From Monocercomonoides exilis (lineage: Eukaryota > Preaxostyla > Oxymonadida > Polymastigidae), in the NCBI GenBank assembly GCA_001643675.2, contig LSRY02000052.1:434001-498000 (forward strand): DNA of 64,000 nucleotides. The letters run 5' to 3'. The notes under the pieces are model-generated. The model had not been told where the DNA came from, searched no databases, and saw nothing but the letters and a program-made list of their open reading frames with translations. This document shows, piece by piece, positions 23,766 to 34,372 of the stretch. Made by a program: the position numbers and the translations under genes. Position 1 is the stretch's first letter. Each line of letters starts with the position of its first letter.

Positions 23766-26749
23766 TTATAAAAGAAGCAATGCATTAAGTGTTTCTGGTG
23801 CAAGTGAGTACCTTCTGTCTCCAATAATTCGTCTTAAGCGAGAGAAAATTCTCTCGCAAGATGCTTCGCTGCAGGGAAACATTGTTAAAGAATAGCAAAT
23901 ATTGGCAAAAATTGTGGGAATAATTCCTTGCTTGCTGATTTCAGAATAGAAAACTTGAGAATTATGATGTTCCACATGCAGAGAGTTGTCCAGGAAAATT
24001 GAAGAAAAGAGAGCGTTGAGGCTATCAATATGGCAAGAAGCCTTCAGACATGAAATTTTAGAAAGATAATCATTGAATGCTGACTTTAATCTGAGAAACC
24101 AATCCATACTGATTGTTTGTTGGATTTTGAATAGAGATTTCTTGATTTGTTCTGCTGACATTGTTCTATCAATGACTGGAAATTCATTTGCACCAAGTTC
24201 TTCAACGTCTTTGTCATCTTCTGAAGTGCTTTCAACATTATCTGAGCATTTGTCTTCCTTTTTTTCAGCTGAATTTGATTGCATGTCATGATCTTCAAGT
24301 TGTGTATGTTTTTTTCTTGTATCGTAAAATGATGACTCTTGCTCACATCCTACACAAAAAGGAGAAAGAACCTCGAATTCATCATCAGCTGCATTGATTT
24401 CTGCTTGAATAATGCCTGCTTCGTCGAAATCAATTTCATAGAGGTTTTCATCTTCATTTGAAATTGCTTCTTTTTCAATAAGTGAATTTTCTGTCAAAAG
24501 AGTTAATAAATGCAGCAAACTGTTGTTTGGTGTATAGATTGGTGAAGTCGATGATATGGAGTGCAAATCTTTTGGAAGCGGCTGAAGTTGAACTTGTGTT
24601 TCGGTAATTGCTTCTGCTATTTTATCTTTTTCTGGGCTTATAAGTTGGAGAGCAGAATAAAAAGTCTCAACCGATAACGGAGAAGAGAATGTTGGGTGAG
24701 GAAAATTTGTTGGAAAATTTGTTTTTTCACTCTTCGAAAAAAATGAAAGCGCATATTGTTTGTCTGTAAAAAATCCATTTTCGCTGTTCTTATCTTCCAT
24801 TTCATGAGAAAGTGTTCGTAACTTTTTCTGTTGATTCTTTGTGAACACAGTATTTGGAATTTCTTTAGAAGGACAAAGAAAGACAGAGTTACTTGGCATA
24901 ATATCTTTTGTGGATTGAATAGATGTGTCGCAACGCATCCTTTGAATTTGAGTTTGATCTGAATCCTTTGAAAATGCAGATGAACATTTGAATAGCCTGT
25001 ATTTTTCTTTCAATGTCATAAGTTCTGTTGAATAAGACTTTGAAAGCAAACCGTTTCTATAGTCAAGTATACTAATTGGAGTTAAGGAATGAGCCAAAGC
25101 GATTTGATCTCCTCGTTCTTTCCCTAAAAATGAATTGAACAGTTGGATTACAATAAAGCAAACTCCATATTGCCAATCGGGGGAAGAAAATTCCTCAAGA
25201 TCTTGCAACCACATGTATTGCGCAATGGATTTCAGAACATTGGGAAACACATCGCCAAGTTTTGTTTCATCGTTTTCAAATAACAACTGCAGTTGTTTCA
25301 GTGGTGCAAGTAATAATTCACATCGGATCACATCATCAATTTTTTCTTTGGATAAAAAATCTGTAAATGACGTATTGTGAAAATTTTTTGTTATGAAACA
25401 ACATATTTCGAAAAGACAAAGCCACCTTGTTTCTATGAAAGAGGGGCATTTCGGTAAAAACGGGTTCTTTGTTGATGATTTTCTTGTAAACTTTGAAAAT
25501 GATGTAATTTCTTCCTTTAATTGAACGAAAAATGAATAATCCTTAAAAAGGCGTGTGACAATTAAATTGATTAAGTGGTTACAACAATAAACAAATATCG
25601 GTGAAATTTTCTTCGGTGTTTCTTCGACTGAGCACAACTTCGAATGATCTGCAAAGCTTTGAATTGCGAGTTTTTGTGGAAGCAAGCCGTCCGTGCAAAA
25701 ACAGCGCACTTCTCCTTTCAAATTCGAAACTTCTCCAATAATATCATTAGCCAGATAGAAATAATCAGTGGTTGTGAAACATGCCTTTTCAATTTTCCAG
25801 AAAAATGGAGATGCCTTTGTCTGCAACGGAACAATTGTGATGACAGTGTATTTTTTTCCAGCAACTATCCCTCCGTCCATCATTACGGCAACCATTGAAT
25901 TGAATATTTTTGCATTTCGTTCAGAAATTCTTTTCTTTCCTTCTTCTTGAATAAGTGCTGTCAGCTTTCTATATGTGAGAGTTGGAAATATGGTCGTAGG
26001 TGAAAGAGATGGATTATGTTGAGATACAATTATTAATGAAGATATAAATTTATTGAATTCATTGGAGTAAGCAGAAAGAAAAGCAATGTTGCAATGACCA
26101 ATTAAATGTAAATATTGCTCAACCAACGAATCAAATTGAAAATGAGTTGGAACAATTTTCTTTGCTGACGCTTCAGACAATCTTGAAGATGGATGAAACT
26201 TGAAATATGGTAAAATTGTTGATGCAGTTGTCAATGCGCATCGATGATTCACAACTTTATCGCATCCTTTTCGTCCGGAGATGGCACAATTGATTCCTTG
26301 TTTGCTGTTTGGACACAAGAAATAAATATGTCCATCTTTTTTAAGAGATCCATCTGTCTTGACAGGAGTATATGCCAACCAAAGCTTTCCATCGCATGTT
26401 TCAAAGTGAATTTTACCAATTTCTTCTCCAGTATTTTTTGGGTGCTTGTAGACTAGATTTTAAGCAGAAAAATGCAAATTAATCTGAGTGATATTTTATA
26501 AGAAACATACAATTTCCGCCATTGGATGATTTTGTTCTTGTTAATTCCACGAAAGTGCATTCATAGTTCTTTAATTCCTCAACTTTTCTTTCAAACGCTT
26601 CAAGCTGCAAAGATGAATCATATTAAAAAATAAATAATTATACATGCTGGGGTAAAATGAGATTGCCAAACAATATTTTTCGCTGACATGCATCTTTGTA
26701 ATTCAATCGACAATTCTTTGATAAAGTTATTTTTAGTCATTTCACTCAT
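23766..26749 (-). CDS. hAT-superfamily transposase with introns (left copy, intact)
   Basis: hAT transposases cut and paste DNA through an RNase H-like DDE domain. The three exons are 26749-26672, 26604-26511 and 26452-23766 (donors GTTTGG and GTATGT, phases matched), giving 952 residues. Near residues 65-135 is a Cys/His-rich segment (CDGKLW, CPNSKQGINC, GCDKVVNHRC) that may bind zinc and DNA. Candidate catalytic and family motifs follow: MMDGG (about 250), CFCTDG (about 315), YCCNHLINL, and ETRWLCLFE. The protein ends with the hAT dimerisation region MFPCSEASCERIFSRLRRII. The insert between about 480 and 790 is low-complexity and acidic. The frame is fully open, so it could encode an active or domesticated protein. 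Its 5' end faces the palindrome centre. Confidence 0.85.
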
Positions 26750-26876
26750 TTTTCAAATGATCTCGACAAACCGACTGATCTCAACAGACAGACTGATCTA
26801 GACATGATCAAGTCGAAAAGATCTGTCGATTTGACAATAAAAAGATATTTTTGCATTTTCATGATTTATTATTCAT

Positions 26877-27057
26877 TATATTAATTCTCAAAATAAATAG
26901 TGAAAAAAAAATAATAGAAATTATATGTTATCCAATTTTTTAAATTTTCCAAATTGTTAAGTTTCAAAAGTGTTTTGAATTTCATTGTCTGTCAAATTGT
27001 CGAATCAATTTGACGGAGTCTGTATGTCGCAAAGGCTTAATTTTATGAATGACTAAG
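26877..27057. other. Unique spacer at the centre of the palindrome
   Basis: This 181-bp stretch is not shared between arms. It contains a perfect 9-bp inverted repeat, GTCAAATTG at 26991-26999 and CAATTTGAC at 27006-27014, with a six-base loop. It contains no open frame of note. Both transposase copies start within 130 bp of it, on opposite strands, so it also lies between two divergent promoters. Confidence 0.8.
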
Positions 27058-27110
27058 ATGAATAATAAATCATGAAAATGCAAAAATATCTTTTTATTGT
27101 CAAATCGACA

Positions 27111-27175
27111 GATCTTTTCGACTTGATCATGTCTAGATCAGTCTGTCTGTTGAGATCAGTCGGTTTGTCGAGATC
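27111..27175 (+). promoter_or_regulatory. GATC-rich repeats upstream of the hAT start (right copy; mirrored in left arm)
   Basis: GATC occurs five times in 65 bp (27111, 27125, 27136, 27154, 27172). AGATCAGTC occurs twice (27135, 27153) and GAGATCA twice. The cluster ends about 10 bp before the transposase ATG. hAT elements often carry short subterminal repeats bound by their transposase, so this could be such an array or a promoter element. That function is inferred. Confidence 0.4.
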
Positions 27176-27184
27176 ATTTGAAAA

Positions 27185-30165
27185 ATGAGTGAAATGACTA
27201 AAAATAACTTTATCAAAGAATTGTCGATTGAATTACAAAGATGCATGTCAGCGAAAAATATTGTTTGGCAATCTCATTTTACCCCAGCATGTATAATTAT
27301 TTATTTTTTAATATGATTCATCTTTGCAGCTTGAAGCGTTTGAAAGAAAAGTTGAGGAATTAAAGAACTATGAATGCACTTTCGTGGAATTAACAAGAAC
27401 AAAATCATCCAATGGCGGAAATTGTATGTTTCTTATAAAATATCACTCAGATTAATTTGCATTTTTCTGCTTAAAATCTAGTCTACAAGCACCCAAAAAA
27501 TACTGGAGAAGAAATTGGTAAAATTCACTTTGAAACATGCGATGGAAAGCTTTGGTTGGCATATACTCCTGTCAAGACAGATGGATCTCTTAAAAAGATG
27601 GACATATTTATTTCTTGTGTCCAAACAGCAAACAAGGAATCAATTGTGCCATCTCCGGACGAAAAGGATGCGATAAAGTTGTGAATCATCGATGCGCATT
27701 GACAACTGCATCAACAATTTTACCATATTTCAAGTTTCATCCATCTTCAAGATTGTCTGAAGCGTCAGCAAAGAAAATTGTTCCAACTCATTTTCAATTT
27801 GATTCGTTGGTTGAGCAATATTTACATTTAATTGGTCATTGCAACATTGCTTTTCTTTCTGCTTACTCCAATGAATTCAATAAATTTATATCTTCATTAA
27901 TAATTGTATCTCAACATAATCCATCTCTTTCACCTACGACCATATTTCCAACTCTCACATATAGAAAGCTGACAGCACTTATTCAAGAAGAAGGAAAGAA
28001 AAGAATTTCTGAACGAAATGCAAAAATATTCAATTCAATGGTTGCCGTAATGATGGACGGAGGGATAGTTGCTGGAAAAAAATACACTGTCATCACAATT
28101 GTTCCGTTGCAGACAAAGGCATCTCCATTTTTCTGGAAAATTGAAAAGGCATGTTTCACAACCACTGATTATTTCTATCTGGCTAATGATATTATTGGAG
28201 AAGTTTCGAATTTGAAAGGAGAAGTGCGCTGTTTTTGCACGGACGGCTTGCTTCCACAAAAACTCGCAATTCAAAGCTTTGCAGATCATTCGAAGTTGTG
28301 CTCAGTCGAAGAAACACCGAAGAAAATTTCACCGATATTTGTTTACTGTTGTAACCACTTAATCAATTTAATTGTCACACGCCTTTTAAGGATTATTCAT
28401 TTTCGTTCAATTAAAGGAAGAAATTACATCATTTTCAAAGTTTACAAGAAAATCATCAACAAAGAACCCGTTTTTACCGAAATGCCCCTCTTTCATAGAA
28501 ACAAGGTGGCTTTGTCTTTTCGAAATATGTTGTTTCATAACAAAAAATTTTCACAATACGTCATTTACAGATTTTTTATCCAAAGAAAAAATTGATGATG
28601 TGATCCGATGTGAATTATTACTTGCACCACTGAAACAACTGCAGTTGTTATTTGAAAACGATGAAACAAAACTTGGCGATGTGTTTCCCAATGTTCTGAA
28701 ATCCATTGCGCAATACATGTGGTTGCAAGATCTTGAGGAATTTTCTTCCCCCGATTGGCAATATGGAGTTTGCTTTATTGTAATCCAACTGTTCAATTCA
28801 TTTTTAGGGAAAGAACGAGGAGATCAAATCGCTTTGGCTCATTCCTTAACTCCAATTAGTATACTTGACTATAGAAACGGTTTGCTTTCAAAGTCTTATT
28901 CAACAGAACTTATGACATTGAAAGAAAAATACAGGCTATTCAAATGTTCATCTGCATTTTCAAAGGATTCAGATCAAACTCAAATTCAAAGGATGCGTTG
29001 CGACACATCTATTCAATCCACAAAAGATATTATGCCAAGTAACTCTGTCTTTCTTTGTCCTTCTAAAGAAATTCCAAATACTGTGTTCACAAAGAATCAA
29101 CAGAAAAAGTTACGAACACTTTCTCATGAAATGGAAGATAAGAACAGCGAAAATGGATTTTTTACAGACAAACAATATGCGCTTTCATTTTTTTCGAAGA
29201 GTGAAAAAACAAATTTTCCAACAAATTTTCCTCACCCAACATTCTCTTCTCCGTTATCGGTTGAGACTTTTTATTCTGCTCTCCAACTTATAAGCCCAGA
29301 AAAAGATAAAATAGCAGAAGCAATTACCGAAACACAAGTTCAACTTCAGCCGCTTCCAAAAGATTTGCACTCCATATCATCGACTTCACCAATCTATACA
29401 CCAAACAACAGTTTGCTGCATTTATTAACTCTTTTGACAGAAAATTCACTTATTGAAAAAGAAGCAATTTCAAATGAAGATGAAAACCTCTATGAAATTG
29501 ATTTCGACGAAGCAGGCATTATTCAAGCAGAAATCAATGCAGCTGATGATGAATTCGAGGTTCTTTCTCCTTTTTGTGTAGGATGTGAGCAAGAGTCATC
29601 ATTTTACGATACAAGAAAAAAACATACACAACTTGAAGATCATGACATGCAATCAAATTCAGCTGAAAAAAAGGAAGACAAATGCTCAGATAATGTTGAA
29701 AGCACTTCAGAAGATGACAAAGACGTTGAAGAACTTGGTGCAAATGAATTTCCAGTCATTGATAGAACAATGTCAGCAGAACAAATCAAGAAATCTCTAT
29801 TCAAAATCCAACAAACAATCAGTATGGATTGGTTTCTCAGATTAAAGTCAGCATTCAATGATTATCTTTCTAAAATTTCATGTCTGAAGGCTTCTTGCCA
29901 TATTGATAGCCTCAACGCTCTCTTTTCTTCAATTTTCCTGGACAACTCTCTGCATGTGGAACATCATAATTCTCAAGTTTTCTATTCTGAAATCAGCAAG
30001 CAAGGAATTATTCCCACAATTTTTGCCAATATTTGCTATTCTTTAACAATGTTTCCCTGCAGCGAAGCATCTTGCGAGAGAATTTTCTCTCGCTTAAGAC
30101 GAATTATTGGAGACAGAAGGTACTCACTTGCACCAGAAACACTTAATGCATTGCTTCTTTTATAA
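27185..30165 (+). pseudogene. hAT-superfamily transposase (right copy), frameshifted
   Basis: Mirror of the left copy, with exons 27185-27262, 27330-27423 and 27482-30165. Three one-base contractions relative to the left copy break the frame in exon 3: five A at 27592-27596 instead of six, four T at 28384-28387 instead of five, and four T at 28400-28403 instead of five. Because the three losses total three bases, the frame is restored from 28600 onward. Apart from these runs the encoded protein is the same as the left copy. The breaks may be sequencing errors rather than decay. Confidence 0.8.
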
Positions 30166-31091
30166 AGGAATCTTTTTGAAGATTAAATGATTTGAAAGGA
30201 AAAGCAATCTTTTAACTTTTCAGTGATGAGTTCTGAGAAATGTGTGAAACCTGATAATAATGCCTTCAAAATATTGCAGTTTTCTGAACAATGTTTGGTA
30301 TTGTTTATTTCCTAAATGTTTTTATATTGACTTTTTATATTTAACATCAATTTAAGCATAAAGCAATAAAGAAGAAGACAAATGAGTTTCAAAAACAAGG
30401 CATGCTTAATTTTTTTATTGAATCATCTGAAGACTGTGAATGAATACTTGAAAATATATTTATTTATTTATTTAAATAAAATAATCTTCTTAGCTTTCAG
30501 TTGCTATTCATCCAAATCGATGCGTTCAACAATGTTCGTGGAACTTTCGTTTCGAATTCGAACGTTTTTCATTCTTCTGAATGACGAGTGATTTTTAAAA
30601 CTGATAATAATTGCTGTTAACCATGTATTTTCTGAGATAATGTATTTTTTCATATCACCAAATCAAATCAATGTTTCTTTGCAACAAAGAACACTTTTGT
30701 TCATTCAGTTTGGTTTTTTCGTGTATTTATCTTCGCAATATGCTTTAATTGTTCATTAATGGATAAATATTTGTGCAATTATTGTTTTCAATGTGTGAGA
30801 AAAATTGAATAAAAATTAATGTCAGAAAGCAAAATTAAAAAAATTAGAACTTCTCCAAGTTCTAAAGAAAGATTGGAAAACATGTCTCTAACTCGATTAT
30901 TTCACCAAAAAAGAAAATTCACCAGGACATGTCATGTTAATATAAAAGGTGTGCTGTTATTGATACAAATTAATAATAAATAACAATAAAAATAATAAAG
31001 AAAGAAAATAAAAAACAATTTTTTGATAACTGTTGAAAATGATATAACTCTTTTGACATTGTTCGTTATTTTGAAATATCAGTTCCCTCTG
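30166..31091. other. AT-rich spacer (right arm)
   Basis: Mirror of 22838-23765. No supported gene, and no terminal repeat identified. Confidence 0.5.
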
Positions 31092-32120
31092 TTATCTCGC
31101 AACCATCTCAAGAAACGGCTCATCAGTTACTATATTCTTTGGTTTTTCTCCGTATCGTATCTCCAGCTGCCTGTGTTTCACACCCCCAAACGGGATCGCC
31201 AGCGTCATGCACTCCAACAGCATCATCCCCATCGAAAACACAACCGACTTCTTTGTCGCATGCCTCTTCCTCCCATCCAGCAGCTCCAGCGTCCTCCACC
31301 GCAAATACTCCTTTTCCCCTTCTTCATCCTCAAACGCCGACGAAGGCAGCAGCGAGTCCGTGAACCTCTCGCTCATCACCGACACATTTGATGATGACGA
31401 GACAATGTTCAACGATGACACAGACGATGTGCCCGAATCCTCTGACGAAGAACTCCCAGTTTGCATCACAATACAAATCACCACGTGCTCAGAGAACAAC
31501 ACAATGTGAGGACTCAAATTGTCCAATGATTGGAGTGGATTTTCCATTTCGTCAAATGAATGAAGAGCTCCATTGGTTACCCAGAACAGGATTTGGGAAG
31601 CAGTTATCATTCTTTCTTCCAGCGTTCCTATCGTCATCTCCTTTGTATTATTCCTCCCATGAAGCAGCATGAACAGTGAATCTTTCAGATTCACAATCAA
31701 TTTTTTATGATGCGAAGAACAAGCTATTGAATCAACTAAGTTAGACATGGAAGAAGAAGTTGGACACAGATCCTCCCCAAGAACAAATGTTGCATCTGTG
31801 TCTGTTGTTGAAGTGGATGAGATAGAAGGTGAGGGAGTTCGTTTCCTTGTCTCTTCCTCCTCTTCCTTTTCTAAAGCCCAATCAGGAATCTTATCTGAAT
31901 CTTTCCCCAGAATGTATTCTGTCGATCCGCTCTCACTCAACGAATGTTTTTATGTCTCTGAATGAATAACATTTTTCTCACATATTCTCCGCGATCTATT
32001 CATTTTTTTTCCTTTCTACATTGTTCTCCTTTCTCTTTTGAAACTTTTCCAGCATCATCTCCATCGATACAAGCTCATCCAGCTTTGGACCTACTCTTTT
32101 GATCCAAAACTCATTTATTT
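31092..32120 (-). pseudogene. Kinase-like domain fragment (right copy)
   Basis: Mirror copy of the left-arm kinase-like fragment. The 282-residue downstream frame is identical and the in-frame TAA is present here too. Unlike the homopolymer frameshifts, this stop is shared by both arms and is therefore not a random read error. Confidence 0.6.
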
Positions 32121-33201
32121 TCTAACCCGATATTCATACAAAGGCATTTTTTCAACAAACAGTTAACAAATAAATATTTAAAAGTAGATAAGACATAGTC
32201 AATATAATATTCTTTTTAAACACTTTCCCAAATCAACATATATATCTTCTTGTTTAAATTTTTCATGAACAAGCTTGATCGAAATTTCTGTCGTTTACAA
32301 AGAACGAAAAATTTACAATCAATTGACTTTTCAAACCAGTTTATTAATAATACTTATTCTGGAATATCAGAAATTTGAAAAAGGAGTCAGCAACTGAAAG
32401 CTACACTGATTTTTTGAAAAATTTTTCTATTGTTTGTAAAAAAATATAATAACAAGAATTAAGTTAGACTAAATCCATGTAATAATTAAAAAAATAATTA
32501 ACAATAAAGAATATATCTGGAAATAACGAAACAATTCTAAGAAAATCAGAAACAAAACTTAAAAGTGCGATCTTTTTCGTGAAAAACTTTCGAGATTTTT
32601 TATCTTAAAGTTTGAAGATTCATTAAATCAAAGCAACCAATTTCAAAATTAATTTGATTGCGTTTGTTCTGTTTAACTGATGATAATTACAATTATGCAT
32701 AACAATAGAGATAAAATAAAAAGAATATCTTATTTGAAAAATTTAACGATAATATAAAGACAAAGACGATTTATGATCAAGATTACAGATTAACAAAGTA
32801 CATACAGTTTGTACACCGAAAAACAGAGTGCAAACAAAGCCTGACAGAGTTATTCCAGGAAAAACATTTTGATCTATCCCTCAATTCAATTTGACATCAG
32901 AACAATCAAAATAATGGTGAAAAAAATATTAAACTATTTTTTTGAATATAAAGAATTAATAATTTTCAATTATTTATTTCTGAAAAAAAGTTTTTAATCA
33001 AAAAACAATCTATTCTTATTAATTAGAAGTTTGTCGACATTCCTTTGCAAATTCGACCGACTCAATTCACAAAAAATTTAATTGTCGCAAAGGATTTCTT
33101 AAACTCTCAAGTTTTTTCTTTTCTTTTCTTTCTTTTTTCTTTTCTTTTCTTTTCTTTTCTTTTTTTTTTCTTTTTCTTTTCTTTTCTTTTCTTTTCTTTT
33201 C

Positions 33202-33260
<59 letters not shown>

Positions 33261-34372
33261 GACTTTGAAGCTCATTTTGTTGGAATTTTGTCATATTTCC
33301 AATTAAAAACTAAAAGATCAAAATTGTTTTAAAAATTGAATTATTTATTCTTTAAAAAACAACACCAAATGTACCATTTAGCAATTTTGAAAGATAAAAT
33401 ATAATTTTTAAGTACATTTTCAAGATGGATTTCAGCGTTAATTTGAATAAATAATCTTCATTAGATATTTTACGGAGAGTGTGATTCTTTTCTGAATAAT
33501 GAACTTATTACTAATAAGTCGCAGTTATTACGGATAAGAAGCATTTGTTACGAGAATAACTCATGATATCTGTCAAAGAGCATTTCTTTTAATGGAAACC
33601 ATTGTCGCATTGAGAAATAATAATGTTTCTGGAGATTTTTTGATTTTCAAAAAAACAACAAAAAAACATTCACACATTTGCAAAAAACAATGGAAAATAT
33701 TTCAAATATTCGACCAATTTTTCTTTTGATAAACGAAAATTATGTCATTTTTTCATCGAGAATGAATGTTCACAACATGATAAACAAATGAAATCAATCA
33801 AATATAGAAATTCATTCGCTGACTGATGGATTTGAAAGTTTTTTTCATTAACCCACAACAATTTCATTTAAATGAATACCAAAAAAGACAGGGTTATTAC
33901 GAGAAAGACAGACTTGTTACGGGTTTTTCATGGTTTATCAGTAAAAAAACTATATTTATCGAAAGAATGAGTAATTACAGGAACAACATAGATGTTTCGT
34001 CTAAAAAGTTGAACTATTTGAAAAAACTTGTTTGTATCCAGAATTTATAATTTTTTACGAAACAATTCATAGTTATGGTAAAATATCTATTTAAAATATA
34101 CCAACTTCATTTAAAATAAACTAACTTTATTTGAATTAAATGGATTTATTTGAATTGAACAAGTCTATTCAAATTTCATCTATTATAATTCGAACATAAG
34201 TCAAACAAATACAAATAACCAACAATAATTTTCACTCAAAACAACTAAAGTCAAACAAAGCTTTCATATCAATAAAACGCAAAAAATATAAAATAATGCA
34301 TTATTATTTACTACCTTCTATTTTAATAAGCAATCTTACCTCTTAATGACTAAAAAAATCTTTTTTCCCCTT
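32121..34372. other. AT-rich non-coding stretch of right arm
   Basis: Mirror of 19541-21808, including the T/C tract and the 20-bp periodic motif. No supported gene. Confidence 0.5.
33112..33260 (-). repeat. T/C simple-sequence tract (right arm)
   Basis: This 149-bp pyrimidine tract is the reverse complement of the left-arm A/G tract, about 13 bp shorter and with a different arrangement of run lengths. Such tracts are prone both to replication slippage and to read-length errors. Confidence 0.9.

Larger units (their letters stand above)
14129..26876. repeat. Left arm of a 12.7-kb inverted duplication (palindrome)
   Basis: The reverse complement of this arm matches 27058-39782 along its whole length. 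The predicted AsnRS first exon (317 residues) and the kinase-like frame (282 residues) are identical in both arms. The outer boundary is near 14129: inside it the sequence matches the right arm at about 39782, and outside it does not. Differences from the right arm are one-base changes in homopolymer runs, a length change in an A/G tract and one mismatch near the outer edge. The left arm is about 23 bp longer than the right. Confidence 0.95.
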
